NCBI GenBank assembly: GCA_963771835.1
Contig: CAVYVA010000002.1
Coordinates: 682,001-746,000, forward strand
Direction: 5' to 3'
DNA from: CAVQCJ01 sp963771835
GTDB lineage: Bacteria > Actinomycetota > Actinomycetes > Prado026
DNA length: 64,000 bases
This document shows positions 1 through 10,387 of the stretch, in pieces (position 1 is the first letter of the stretch; each line of letters opens with the position of its first letter). The translations under genes and the position numbers were made by a program. The notes below the pieces were generated by a model. It was given only the letters and a program-made list of their open reading frames with translations, had not been told where the DNA came from and did not search any database.

Positions 1-1
1 C

Positions 2-829
2 GCACAGCTCGTCGTCACCTACACGATCCCGGCCCCGGCCACGGAGTACGGCGAGTCGGTGCACCGGGCCGGAGTCGACTGGACCACCGCGGTGGCCGGC
101 TCGGACGCCAAGTACGGGCGCAGCCACATCGACCGCGTGTACTACACGGGCCTGCCCGCCCCGTGGCCCGGCGACGCCGGATCGATCGACCGCGACGTCG
201 TCGTCTCGTTCAAGGCCGACCCGAAGCAGGTCCTGTCCGGCTCGCTCGATGCGACGCTGGGCGGCTGGTTCCGTACCGCGCCGACCGACCGCGAGATCTA
301 CTGGTCGTACTTCCACGAGCCGGAGGACCAGATCGCGTCCGGCGCCTTCACCGCGGCGGACTACCGCGCAGCCTGGGCGCACCTGGCGGCACTGGCGCAC
401 GCGTCCGGCAACCCGCACCTGCACGCGACGCTGATCCTGATGTCCTGGACGGTCAACCCGAAGTCGGGGCGCACCTTCTCCGACTACTACCCGGGGTCCA
501 GCGTCATCGACGTCCTCGGCTGGGACGCGTACTCGAAGGCCACGGACGCGAGCCACGGCATCTACACCGACCCGGCCGCGGTCTTCGGCGCGGCCGTGTC
601 GACGTCACAGGCGGCGGGCAAGCCGTTCGGCTTCGCCGAGTGGGGCAGTGTCCTCGCCGCCGGGGACGCAGGCGCAGGACGCGCGGCGTGGATCGCGGCG
701 AGCGGCGCCTACCAGCACGCCTACGGGGCGATCTGGTCGACGTACTTCGACTCGCCCGTGGGTGCGGAGTACCGGCTGTTCGACGCCCCGAGCGCGGCGG
801 CGCTGCGCGCGCTGGTGTCGGGTTCCTGA
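2..829 (+). CDS. GH26-like secreted glycoside hydrolase, C-terminal part
   Basis: The gene enters from before the window; frame 2 is open from the first bases to a TGA at 827-829, giving about 275 residues without a start. It looks like a (beta/alpha)8 retaining glycosidase of the GH26 (beta-mannanase-like) type. The motif YWSYFHEPED (about nt 298-330) would carry the general acid/base Glu, and GFAEWGS (about nt 630-650) the nucleophile Glu near the end of a late strand; LGWDAYS lies between. These are the expected two Glu positions of clan GH-A. It would cut beta-linked polysaccharide outside the cell. The MalT/LuxR-type regulator lies tail to tail 20 bp downstream. Family assignment rests on motifs only, and the substrate cannot be told. 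Confidence 0.72.
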   Translation, partial: AQLVVTYTIPAPATEYGESVHRAGVDWTTAVAGSDAKYGRSHIDRVYYTGLPAPWPGDAGSIDRDVVVSFKADPKQVLSGSLDATLGGWFRTAPTDREIYWSYFHEPEDQIASGAFTAADYRAAWAHLAALAHASGNPHLHATLILMSWTVNPKSGRTFSDYYPGSSVIDVLGWDAYSKATDASHGIYTDPAAVFGAAVSTSQAAGKPFGFAEWGSVLAAGDAGAGRAAWIAASGAYQHAYGAIWSTYFDSPVGAEYRLFDAPSAAALRALVSGS

Positions 830-848
830 CGGGACCGGTTGCCCGGGG

Positions 849-3092
849 TCACAGGTAGCCGAGCTCGCGGCCCCGGGCGACCGCACCCGACCGGGTGTTG
901 GCGTCGAGCTTGCGGTAGACGGCCTTGGTGTGGGTCTTCACCGTGTTGTACGAGACGTACAGGTGTGAGGCGATCTCGGGCATCGAGAACTCGCTGCGCA
1001 TGAGCCGGAGCACCTCGACCTCGCGCTCGGACAGCGGTTCGTGCACGCCGCCGTCCGGCAGCCGGACCATCCGGCGCGACCCCGGCCGTCCCGCGGGCGC
1101 CCCGCCGCTCCCGGACGACCGACCGCTCGCCGCCTGCTCGTCACCGAGCCCGAGCGCAGCGGCGACCTCGACGACCGAACCGGCGAGCGGGCCGGGGTCG
1201 GCCATCCGCGCCACGTCGGACTGCACCCGCGCGAGGGCTGCGCGCGCCTCCTCGACGTCGCCGGCCGCGTACCGGACCCGTGCCTGGTCCAGGCGGTAGC
1301 GGGCCGCCATCCAGCTGCGCCCGGTGAAGGCGCTGTCATCGGGGAAGGACCGCCACCGCGCGGCCGTCTCGACGTCGCCGTGCTCGAGCGCCCAGCGCGC
1401 GTCGGCCCAGGCCGACGTGCCGTTCGAGCGGTAGCCCGTCGCCTCCTGCTCGGCAAGCCAGCCGGCCGCGGTGGTCCTCGCATGCTCGGCGGCGGCCGAC
1501 TGGCCGAGCAGCTCGAGCGCGAAGGGCACGGCCACCATCAGGCTCTCCATGCCCGAGCGGTACTCATCGGCCCACTCGCCGGCCCACGAGGTGATCTCGC
1601 CCAGCGGCCCCATGAGCATGCCGGCGTCCCAGTACGCGCAGGCCACCATCGCCAGGTTGGCGTTGAACTGCAGCCACCACGGGGAGTCGCGGGTGCTGCG
1701 CGCCAGGCCGGTGCGGCTGAGCTCGACCAGCCGGGGCAGGTCGCCGGCCTCGCTGGCCTGCCAGCACTCCGCGAGCACGTCGTCGACCGTCCCCTCGGCG
1801 TCGGTCGGGCGCAGCGCCAGCCAGCGTCGGACGTCCGCTCGGTCCCCGACGACCGAGCCGACGACCACGGCGTGGGCGCGCAGGGCCGGTCGCCGGGCGA
1901 GCAGCGTGTCCGGGAGCGCCCGCAGCAGGCGCAGCTCCGCGACCTGGTCGACGCTCGTCGCGTCGGCCAACGACGCCACGACGAGGTCCCCGGCGAGCTC
2001 GGGGTCCTCGGCGGCGAGCGCGTGCGCCACGGCCGAGGTTCGGTCCCGTCCGGAGAACCAGCCAGCCGCCCGCCGGTGCAGCTCCTGCCAACGCTGTGGC
2101 TCGTCGGCCTCGAGCGTCTCGAGCAGGTAGTCCCGGACGATCGCGTGGCACGTCCACGCGTCCACGTCGCCGCCGGGCCGGAATGCCAGGAGGTCGCGCC
2201 GCTGGCAGTCCCGGACCAGCCGCGCCGAGTCGGCGGCGTCGCGGACCGCGTTCGCCGCCGCGACCGTGACCTGGTCGAGGATGCTGGTGTCGAGCAGGAA
2301 GCGGCGCACGTCGGGTGGCTGTGTGGCCAGCACCTCCTCGGTGAGGTAGTCGGCGACGTGCCGGCGCAGCGGCCGGGTAGTCCCAGCTGCCACCGGCCCC
2401 ACCCGGGCGCTCAGCGCCACTGCGACCGGCCAGCCCCCGGTCAGGCTCAGCACCGCCTCGACGTCGGCGTCCGTCCAGGCGGCGTCCGAGCGGCGCAGCA
2501 GCTCGCCGGCCTCGTCTGCGGTGAGCAGCAGCCGGCTGCCGTCGATCTCGAGCACCTCGCCGTGCGCGGCCCGTCGCGCGAGCTGGAGCGGTGGCCGCGT
2601 CCGCGAGACGACCGCCACCTGAACCGCGGCCGGCAGGGTCCCGAGCAGACGCTCCAGCTCGGCGACCGCGGGCTCAGCCACGACGAAGTGCACGTCGTCG
2701 AGGACGAGCCGGAGCGGGCCCGCCGCCGCCAGCGCGACGGTCAACGCGTCCAGATCCGCCCCCGTCGGCACCGCCTCCGGATGCGCGGCCTCGTCGGGTC
2801 CTTCCTCGGGCTGCGCTGCTGCGAAGGCCCAGCCCAGCCCGGGCAGCGCCGAACCGAGCGCGGCCGTGACGGTAGCCCACAGCCGCCGCGAGTCGTTGTC
2901 GCGCCAGTCGAGGGTGGCCCACGCAACCGGTGTCGAGCCGGCCTGCGCAGCCCACTGCCGGACCAGCGTGGTCTTGCCGGCACCGGCCCGACCCGTGACG
3001 AGCACGACGGGGGCAGGGCTGCTGGCCAGCTCGGCGAGAAGCCGCTCGCGGAGTATCGGACCGCTCGCCCGCTCCGGCCGCACGACCGACAC
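849..3092 (-). CDS. LuxR-family (MalT/LAL-type) ATP-dependent transcriptional activator
   Basis: About 747 residues from the GTG at 3092 (an in-frame ATG at 3164 would add 24). Near the N terminus is a Walker A, GRAGAGKTT (residues about 34-42), with a Walker B-like LRLVLDDVHFV about 100 residues on: a STAND/NTPase module as in MalT. The middle is helical and TPR-like. The last 60 residues are a LuxR helix-turn-helix (LSEREVEVLRLM, then EIASHLYVSYNTVKTHTKAVYRKL). Such proteins bind an inducer, oligomerise with ATP and activate transcription. The gene is divergent from the cell-wall-anchored protein and a perfect palindrome lies just upstream of its start, so this regulator probably controls that promoter, itself, or both. 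The inducer is unknown; the upstream glycosidase makes a sugar plausible. Confidence 0.9.
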   Translation of the reverse strand: MSVVRPERASGPILRERLLAELASSPAPVVLVTGRAGAGKTTLVRQWAAQAGSTPVAWATLDWRDNDSRRLWATVTAALGSALPGLGWAFAAAQPEEGPDEAAHPEAVPTGADLDALTVALAAAGPLRLVLDDVHFVVAEPAVAELERLLGTLPAAVQVAVVSRTRPPLQLARRAAHGEVLEIDGSRLLLTADEAGELLRRSDAAWTDADVEAVLSLTGGWPVAVALSARVGPVAAGTTRPLRRHVADYLTEEVLATQPPDVRRFLLDTSILDQVTVAAANAVRDAADSARLVRDCQRRDLLAFRPGGDVDAWTCHAIVRDYLLETLEADEPQRWQELHRRAAGWFSGRDRTSAVAHALAAEDPELAGDLVVASLADATSVDQVAELRLLRALPDTLLARRPALRAHAVVVGSVVGDRADVRRWLALRPTDAEGTVDDVLAECWQASEAGDLPRLVELSRTGLARSTRDSPWWLQFNANLAMVACAYWDAGMLMGPLGEITSWAGEWADEYRSGMESLMVAVPFALELLGQSAAAEHARTTAAGWLAEQEATGYRSNGTSAWADARWALEHGDVETAARWRSFPDDSAFTGRSWMAARYRLDQARVRYAAGDVEEARAALARVQSDVARMADPGPLAGSVVEVAAALGLGDEQAASGRSSGSGGAPAGRPGSRRMVRLPDGGVHEPLSEREVEVLRLMRSEFSMPEIASHLYVSYNTVKTHTKAVYRKLDANTRSGAVARGRELGYL

Positions 3093-3121
3093 ACCGATCA
3101 GAGTAGCCGTCCGAGGCTGTA

Positions 3122-3138
3122 TCACCCGAATCGGGTGA
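3122..3138. promoter_or_regulatory. perfect palindrome between divergent LuxR and surface-protein genes
   Basis: TCACCCGA-A-TCGGGTGA is a perfect 8-bp inverted repeat around one central base, and a further half-site, TCACCCGG, follows at about 3146-3153. It sits between the two divergent starts. Size and symmetry fit a dimeric HTH operator; the neighbouring LuxR-family protein is the obvious candidate. The link is an inference. Confidence 0.6.
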
Positions 3139-3152
3139 ACATCGCTCACCCG

Positions 3153-6100
3153 GTGGGCAGGCATCGTCCCCTCAGGCAGTCGACGGACGGCTGCGAAGGG
3201 AGCGGTGCCATCAACGCGACCAGCTCGACCCGACCCACCCGCAAGGCGTGGCCCACCCGCGCCGGGATCGTCCGCGCGGTGGCCGCCGGCGTCGTGGCGC
3301 TGCTCGGTGTGGGGGTCGTGCTGACCGGGGCCGACAGTGCCCACGCCGCGGGGCCGCTGCCGACGGTTGTCGTGACGGTGGGCTCCGACGGCACCGGGCA
3401 GGGGGCGCCGGACGGCTGCCCGATCACCGGACCGGGTGGCGACAACGACGCGCACGACGGGGTCGTGTGTACGAACGACAGTGTCACCTGGCTGTGGACG
3501 TACGACGTGCCGTTCTCCGCGACGTCCACCACAGTGGCGCTCGAGCAGACGCTGCCCGACGGCGGGCGCTGGGACCCGTCCAACCGCACGGTCTGCGCGG
3601 GCGACGGCACACAGTTCACGGGGGCCGGGTCGCTCAGCAACAACTTCCGGACACTCACCTGCACGATCACGTTCCCCGCGGGTCGCTCGCTCGCCGGCAC
3701 GATCCCGGTGGTCGGCCGGGTCGACGGGCGGGTACCCGACGGCACCGCCCTCGCACCGGCGCTGACCCAGACCGGTACGACGAACCCGACCAGCACGCCC
3801 CCGGCGGTGACGGTCCGCTCGCACCCGAGGCTGAACATCGTGCAGACCATGAAGGTCCTCGGCCCGACCAACCAGGGGCCCGGTGGCCTCGTCGTCAACG
3901 TCCAGTACCGCGCCTTCCAGACCGACACCGGCAACGGCAAGGGCATGACCAGCCTGCAGGATCCGGTCACGTGGACCGACGACCTGGCCGACATGACCCC
4001 GGGCACCCAGCTGTTCTTCGGCGCCGGCAAGGCCTTCGTCTCCTCGTCGCCCGCCGACTGCCGCACCGTCAACGACCCGGCCGGCTACTACACGGCAGCG
4101 CCGCCGGGCACCCTCGCCTGCGCGCAGGCTGCGCCCGGCCAGCCGGTGACGCTGAGCCTCACCGGCGCCGACACGACCCACCTCTTCAACGGCCAGCACC
4201 CGGGTGGGCAGGTCACCGCGCTCTCCGGCGGCTTCAACCTGCTCGTGCCGTTCGCCGACCTGCCCAGCGGTCCGCTCGGCCGTGACGTCACCGGCCGCTT
4301 CACCTCGTTCGACCCCGACTCGGTGTCCGGCGCGAGCAACTACGGCGCCGGGTACGAGCCGGGTGGCCCGGCGCAGCCGTGCCCGCCCGCCGCCGTCAAC
4401 GACAACTGCGCGACAGTGCACCTCACCGGCCCTGGCAACGGGGCGGGGCCCGCATTCAGCAAGCAGATCGTCAGCACGCAGGGCTGCGGGGGAACCTTCG
4501 CCAGCCAGTGCCCGCCGCTGCTTCACGACGACGGCGTCAGCGAGGCTGGCTACCTCACGCCGGGCGACCGGTTCACGGCCGTGCTGAAAGCGCCGCCGCC
4601 CGCACCCCCGGCGGTCGGCTCCGGCACCCGGGTGCAGCTCGTGCTCTGCGACACCTGGGACCCGGCCCAGGAACAAATCGACACCGGTCGCTCCCCGCTG
4701 CTCACCCGCGACCTGGCTGCCGGCCCCGCGGCACCCGCGAGCTACACCGTGCAGTACACGAACCGCCGGTTCGCCGACGACGCGGCCCGCAAGGCACACG
4801 GCTGCGGCGACCCGACGGACCTGAGCGCGGACGGACCGTGGTTCGACTCGGTGGCCGCCGCCGGTGGTGCGGCCGCCGTGACCGGCGTCCGGTTCCTGGC
4901 GGGCGACCAGACGTACGACGACGACATCGTGGCGACCGTGCCGATGGTGAACGTCGAGCGAACCGTCGGGGCCCACCCCGTCGACTGGTTCGCGGCGACC
5001 TGGGGCGTTCCCGCGTCGCCGTCGGTGTTCGAGGGCAGGTACGGCTACACCGTGACCGGGGAGCGGCTCGGCCTGCTCCGCAACACCGACCCGGCGGGCA
5101 GCTTCACCGTCCTGGCCGGGCAGCAGTCGACGCTGGTGATCGTCCCGAGCCTCACGATCGGAGACGTCACGGCGGCCGAGCCCGACATCGTGACGATCAC
5201 CGAGACCGTCGACCACTGCCTGGTGTCCCCGACCGTCACCGACCCGGCGGTCCTGGCGTTCTGGACGGTCACCATGACCGCGCCGGACCCGGGCCCGGAC
5301 GGCCTGGCCTGCACAGGGGACGACGGCGCTCCCGCCACGATCACCTTCACGACGCGGGCGCCGGTCCTCCCGGGGCAGCCGCTCACGCCGATCCGGTACA
5401 CGGGCACGATCGCCGCGCTCGCGCCCGACGGCACTCAGGTGATGCTGATGGCGGTCATGACCGCCGTCCGCGCCGCCCCGGGCTCGCCCAGCGTCGGCGA
5501 CAGCCTGACGGCCGGGACCGCCCTGAGGGTCCGGGCCACCGGGCAGGTCGTGGTGTCCAAGACGTACGACGACCCGCGGGTCGAGGTCGGCGACACCGTC
5601 GGCTGGACCGTCTCGTGGGTCAACTCCTCGACGGCGGACGCCGGTCGCGTCCAGTGGGTCGACGTGCTCCCGTACGACGGTGACGCCAACGGGACGCTGG
5701 CCCGGGGCAGCCTGAGCCTGCTGTCCGCCACTGCGTTGGGCGCCGACGTCTCGGACGTGACCGTCGAGGTCACCGACCGTGCGCCGGGTTCGGTGGCCGC
5801 CGACCCGTCCGATCCGTCGAACGGTCCGGGCGGCGCCACAGTCTGGTGCGCGATCGCGGCGGTCGGCACCGTCGGCTGCCCCGCGACGCTGGCCGACGTC
5901 ACCGCGGTGCGGGTGACGGTCGCCGACCTGTCGCAGGGGCGGGCCGGTGGCCTGCACCTGACGGCGCGCACGGTCGGAGCCGCGGGGGGAGACACGTGGG
6001 TCAACGTCGTCGGCCCAGGAGCGGCGACCCACCTCGTGCGCCAGGTGCCGGCGTCGAACCCGGCCGCCGTGCGAGCCGTCGCGTCCTCGATCGGGCGCAC

Positions 6101-6936
6101 GGTCTGGTGGGACCGCGACGCCGACGGCACCCAGGACCCGGGCGAGCCGGGCATCCCCGGCGCGCAGCGTGTCGCTGCTCGCCGCCGATGGCACCGTGCT
6201 GGCCACGACCAGGACCGACGCCGACGGCCACTACTCGTTCCCCGGCCTGCACTCCGGCACGTACGCGGTGGTCGTCGACCAGTCCGACCTGCCGACCGGG
6301 ACCGTCCCGACCTACGACCTGGACGGCGGGACGGTCGACCCCGACGGGCACTCCGGTCCGGTCCGGCTCGCGGCCGCGACCGACCGGGTCGACGTGGACT
6401 TCGGGTTCCGGGCGCCGGCCCCGGCGGTGGCGACGGTCGCCTCGCTGCGCACGTTGCACACCGGCACCGGGGTGAGCGGCACCGAGGTGAACGACACCGT
6501 GACGGTAGGGAACGTGCGTGGCGGCGGCAGGCTCGGGTGGTCGCTGCTCGGCCCGGTGGCTCCCGTCCGCGGCGGGTGCACCGGCCTCGCCTGGTCGGCC
6601 GCGCCCGTGGTGGCGAGCGGCACGCTGACCGTCGCCGATGACGGCGTGCTGCAGCTGCCGTGGGTGGCTCTCGCCACCAGCGGCTGCTACTCGTACGCGG
6701 AGACGCTGACCACGCAGGACGGCACGGCGGTCTCCGCAGCCGGTCAGCCCGACGAGACCGTGCAGGTCGTGGTGACCGGCCCCACCAACCCCACGTCCGC
6801 ACCGCCCACCTCCGGCCCGACCGGGCGACTCGCGCACACCGGCTTCGACGGGCCCGCGTGGATCGGCAGCGCCGGACTGCTCCTGCTGGCGGGCCTGCTC
6901 CTGCGGCTGATGCCGTCGCGACGCCGGCACGACTAG
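3153..6936 (+). CDS. Cell-wall-anchored surface protein with SdrD-like B domain and LAHTG sorting signal (one frameshift)
   Basis: A large extracellular protein of about 1,260 residues. A signal peptide (basic stretch, then VVALLGVGVVL, ending near DSAHAA) leads into Ser/Thr/Asp-rich beta-sandwich-like repeats (DUF11-type look: VEVGDTVGWTVSWVN). A Ca-binding SdrD B-like domain (WDRDADGTQDPGEPGIPGA) follows, then a Thr/Pro spacer and the terminal LAHTG at 6829-6843 with a hydrophobic segment and RRR tail. LAxTG is the sortase E motif of high-GC actinobacteria, so the protein is probably linked to peptidoglycan. One extra base near 6168, inside the SdrD domain, moves the frame from 0 to 1; the alignment resumes at once (VSLLAADGTVLATTRTDADG). 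The start is uncertain: GTG at 3135 or 3153, since the frame has no ATG before the signal peptide. It is divergent from the LuxR-family gene. Confidence 0.8.
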
Positions 6937-7060
6937 GGCGGCACCGCTCCCACCCGACCTGACCGAGCGGACGGTCGCCCGGAGGACGACAATCGGATCC
7001 GCCGGCGACCATTCGGTCGGCAAGGTGCGCTCGGGCGAGCGTGACCGGAGGGAGACGCGG

Positions 7061-8347
7061 GTGTCGGACTTCACACTCAGGTACCAGGGTCAGGAGCTGG
7101 CGCTCACCGAGGTGCCCGCCACCGAGGCGCCGTCGGGCCTGGACGTGGCCCACCTGCTCGGCTCGACCGGGCACGTCACGCTGGACCCCGGGTTCATCAA
7201 CACCGCCGCGTGCACGTCGGCGATCACGTACATCGACGGGGACGCGGGGATCCTGCGCTACCGCGGCTACCCGATCGACCAGCTGGCCGAGCGCGCCTCG
7301 TTCCTCGAGGTGGCCTTCCTGCTGATCCACGGCGAGCTGCCGACGCCGGCCGAGCTTGCGACCTTCACCGACCAGATCCGCATCCACACGTTGCTGCACG
7401 AAGACCTTCGCCGGTTCTTCGACGGCTTCCCGCGGGACGCGCACCCGATGGCGGTGCTCAGCTCGGCGGTCAGTGCGCTCTCGACCTTCTACCCGAACAG
7501 CCTGGACCCGTTCGACCCCGAGCAGGTCGAGATCTCGACGGTGCGGCTGCTGGCGAAGCTGCCCACGATCGCCGCGTACGCGTACAAGAAGTCGATCGGG
7601 CAGCCGCTGCTCTACCCGGACAACTCGCTCGGCTACGTCGAGAACTTCCTGCGGATGACCTTCGGCGTGCCGGCCGGACCGTACGACGTGGACCCCGACG
7701 TCGCGCGGGTGCTGGACATGCTCTTCGTCCTGCACGCGGACCACGAGCAGAACTGCTCCACGGCGACGGTGCGGATGGTCGGCTCCTCGAACGCCAACCT
7801 GTTCGCCTCGGTGTCCGCCGGCGTCAACGCCCTGTTCGGACCGCTGCACGGCGGCGCGAACCAGGCGGTGCTGGAGATGCTCGACCAGATCGCGGCGTCC
7901 GGCGGCGACGTGCCGGCGTTCGTCCGGCGGGTGAAGGCGAAGGAGGCCGGGGTCCGGCTGATGGGGTTCGGGCACCGCGTCTACAAGAACTACGACCCGC
8001 GCGCGGCGATCGTCAAGAAGGCCACGCGCGACGTCCTGGACAAGCTCGGCAAGCCGGACCCCCTGCTCGACATCGCCATGGAGCTCGAGGACATCGCGCT
8101 GCGCGACGAGTACTTCGTCGAGCGCAGGCTCTACCCGAACGTGGACTTCTACACCGGCGTCATCTACAAGGCGATGGGCTTCCCGGCGCCGATGTTCACG
8201 GTGCTGTTCGCGCTGGGACGGCTGCCGGGGTGGATCGCGCAGTGGCGCGAGATGATCGCCGACCCGATGACCAAGATCGGTCGCCCTCGCCAGGTGTACG
8301 TCGGCCGCACCGAACGCCCCGTCCCGCCGAAACCTCTGGTGCAGTAG
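7061..8347 (+). CDS. gltA: Citrate synthase (hexameric type)
   Basis: Condenses acetyl-CoA with oxaloacetate to citrate, the entry step of the TCA cycle, in the cytoplasm. The GTG at 7061 follows a strong RBS (GGAGGGAG, about 8 nt away) and gives 428 residues, the usual length for the actinobacterial main enzyme; an upstream GTG at 7025 lacks this support. Active-site signatures are present: HGGANQA (about residue 262), GFGHRVYKNYDPRA (about 303) and NVDFYTG with its Asp (about 360). The N-terminal beta domain (ELALTEVPATE) and the motif GILRYRGYPI are typical. It converges on the GH9 gene with only a few bases between. A second citrate synthase paralogue lies at 24.3 kb. Confidence 0.96.
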   Translation: MSDFTLRYQGQELALTEVPATEAPSGLDVAHLLGSTGHVTLDPGFINTAACTSAITYIDGDAGILRYRGYPIDQLAERASFLEVAFLLIHGELPTPAELATFTDQIRIHTLLHEDLRRFFDGFPRDAHPMAVLSSAVSALSTFYPNSLDPFDPEQVEISTVRLLAKLPTIAAYAYKKSIGQPLLYPDNSLGYVENFLRMTFGVPAGPYDVDPDVARVLDMLFVLHADHEQNCSTATVRMVGSSNANLFASVSAGVNALFGPLHGGANQAVLEMLDQIAASGGDVPAFVRRVKAKEAGVRLMGFGHRVYKNYDPRAAIVKKATRDVLDKLGKPDPLLDIAMELEDIALRDEYFVERRLYPNVDFYTGVIYKAMGFPAPMFTVLFALGRLPGWIAQWREMIADPMTKIGRPRQVYVGRTERPVPPKPLVQ

Positions 8348-8354
8348 CGCAGGA

Positions 8355-10265
8355 TCACCCGCGTACTGAACCGTCGGTCTCGAGGCGGGCGAGGGCGAAC
8401 GCGAGCAGGGCGGTGGCGGTGTAGTCGTCGGCCGGCTCCACCGACGGCCAGGCCCGGACGTCGTCGACGTAGCGCACCGCATGGCCGTCGAACTTCGCGA
8501 AGCCGCCGACGTGGCAGGCCCGCGCGCCGTCCGGGATCCCGAGGTCCGCGAAGCTGCCACGCCCGGCCGGGCCGTCGGTGACGCCGCCCAGGTGGACCGG
8601 CGCGGTGCCGTCGAGCGTGCCGGACAGGTTCGCGATCTGGTCCTGCGGGCAGTGCGGGAAGACCGATCCCACCCCGATCACGAAGGTCGTCCCCCAGGCG
8701 TTGGCGCCGAGCGCCCAGTGCATCTGGTTGCGCGCCACCGAGGCGGTCGCACCGGTGGTCCCCGACAACAGCCCCGTCGCGGCCAGCCCGAACGCGTGCG
8801 GCACCGGGTCGCCGTCCCGGTAGGCGTGCCCGAGGCCGAACGGCTCGGTGGTCGCCAAGGCTGCCGCACCGGTGAGCTGCCGGCGCATCTCGGCCGTCAG
8901 CCGCTGCGCCGTGACGGGCAGGTCGGTACGGGCGCCGAGCAGCGGCACCAGCTCGGCGTCGGCCAGCGCGCCGACGTCGTACAGGTTCAGCGTGTCCCGC
9001 GGCTCGGCCGAGCGCAGCCGCCGGTCGGCCCATCGCGCCGCCGTGGCCAGGTCGGCCGCGACCGGCACGCCCAGCGCGCGGTCGGCCCTGGCCAGCTCGG
9101 TCCAGCCCAGCTGGAGGTCGTCCCGCCACGACTCCTCCGGGTAGTAGTCGTGCGGCGACGTCGTGACCAGCTCACCGGGACTGGTGTCGGCCATCGACAG
9201 GAGGTGCCGGGCCTGCGCCGCCCACCGCGACGCAGCGGCCGGTGCGGTGCGCGCCAGCGACTGGGCGGCGAGCGCGAACGACGCCGCCGTGCGGCCGGCC
9301 AGGTTCGGGCTGACCGGAGAGCCCGCCGGGCCGGCGCGGAACACGGGCCGGTACTTCAGGTAGTACGACGGGTCGCCGGGCGCGACGTCGAGGGCGTCGT
9401 CCGCCTCCGGCAGCCGCCAGACGTCGTGGTCGCCGACGATCCGCGGCCAGTCGGCGTCGCCCATCCCGACCTGGTAGTACAGCGTCCCGGACCGGTCGTC
9501 CCACATCCGCCCGAGCCAATCCAGCCCGTGCCGCGCCTCGTCGGTCAGCGCCCGGTCGCCCGGGTCGGCGCGGCTCGCGATGAAGAGCAGCGCATCGGTG
9601 TACGACGCAGTCTGCACGAACTTCTCGTAGTCGCCGGCGTCGAACCAGCCGCCGGCGGCGTCCACCGGGCCGCCGACGGGCGTGAGGTCGCCGACGAGCG
9701 TGTCGTTGGCGTCGTACGTCGGTGGCGCGTAGACGGTCGCCGTCGCGTCCGTCACGTGGGACGGCTTGCGGTCGAGCGCGCCCGGCACGATGTCGGACCC
9801 GTCCCTCTGCATGGTGAGGAACGAGACGGTGGCGTCGACCGCTCCGGAGTACAGGTCGCCGGCGGTCGCGATGCGCAGGGCGGCCGGTGCAGCCCGGACG
9901 CCGTCGGTTATCCGCACGGTGTACGCGCCCGGAGCGCGCAGGGTGGGGAAGTCGAACCGGTAGACCGCGGGGAAGGTCGTGCTCCACCAGCCCGACGAGG
10001 TGCCGGTCCGCACGCTCGCCACCGCGCGCCCGCCGGCGTCGACCACCTCGACGGTCGCGCGGTGCACCGCGGCGCTCGTCATCAGCAGCACGGTCGCCGT
10101 GCCGGGCAGGTAGCCGACCTGGTCTGCCCGCAGGAAGCCGTGGACGGCGGCCGGCGCTGCGGGCGCTGCGGCGCCGGCCTGCGCCGGGCCGGCGCCGGCA
10201 ACCCCGAGGACCAGAACCCCGGCCGCCAACAAAGTCACCGAGCGGGACAGCCGCATGGGAGGCAT
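8355..10265 (-). CDS. Secreted glycoside hydrolase family 9 (endoglucanase-like)
   Basis: A 636-residue exported beta-glucan hydrolase. It starts with a signal peptide (RLSRSVTLLAAGVLVLGVAGAGPAQA), then a cellulase N-terminal Ig-like domain (VHGFLRADQVGYLPG; about residues 40-130), then an (alpha/alpha)6 barrel. GGWFDAGDYEKFVQ (about residue 215) has the paired Asp of GH9 (base and substrate Asp), and SVEPADDYTATALL near the end holds the likely proton-donor Glu. GH9 enzymes invert configuration on cellulose or related beta-1,4-glucans. The ATG at 10265 is chosen; ATG 10256 and an ATG at 10325 are also in frame. With the glycosidase at the window start it suggests plant-polymer use. Substrate is inferred. 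Confidence 0.9.
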   Translation of the reverse strand: MPPMRLSRSVTLLAAGVLVLGVAGAGPAQAGAAAPAAPAAVHGFLRADQVGYLPGTATVLLMTSAAVHRATVEVVDAGGRAVASVRTGTSSGWWSTTFPAVYRFDFPTLRAPGAYTVRITDGVRAAPAALRIATAGDLYSGAVDATVSFLTMQRDGSDIVPGALDRKPSHVTDATATVYAPPTYDANDTLVGDLTPVGGPVDAAGGWFDAGDYEKFVQTASYTDALLFIASRADPGDRALTDEARHGLDWLGRMWDDRSGTLYYQVGMGDADWPRIVGDHDVWRLPEADDALDVAPGDPSYYLKYRPVFRAGPAGSPVSPNLAGRTAASFALAAQSLARTAPAAASRWAAQARHLLSMADTSPGELVTTSPHDYYPEESWRDDLQLGWTELARADRALGVPVAADLATAARWADRRLRSAEPRDTLNLYDVGALADAELVPLLGARTDLPVTAQRLTAEMRRQLTGAAALATTEPFGLGHAYRDGDPVPHAFGLAATGLLSGTTGATASVARNQMHWALGANAWGTTFVIGVGSVFPHCPQDQIANLSGTLDGTAPVHLGGVTDGPAGRGSFADLGIPDGARACHVGGFAKFDGHAVRYVDDVRAWPSVEPADDYTATALLAFALARLETDGSVRG

Positions 10266-10387
10266 CGTGCCGCCCGTCTGGTCCTTCCGTCGATGGGTAT
10301 AGACCAATTCGCGGCGGCCGGTCACGCTCGGTAGGCGGCGGTGGGCCGACGAGGTGGCTCGGCGCTCCCGGCGACCATGATGGGACC

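Noticed and set aside
849..6641. Very long open frames antisense or out of frame to the LuxR-family and surface-protein genes, with high Arg/Gly/Pro content
   Set aside because: High GC at third positions keeps other frames open; the composition is that of shadows and no domain is recognisable outside the real genes.
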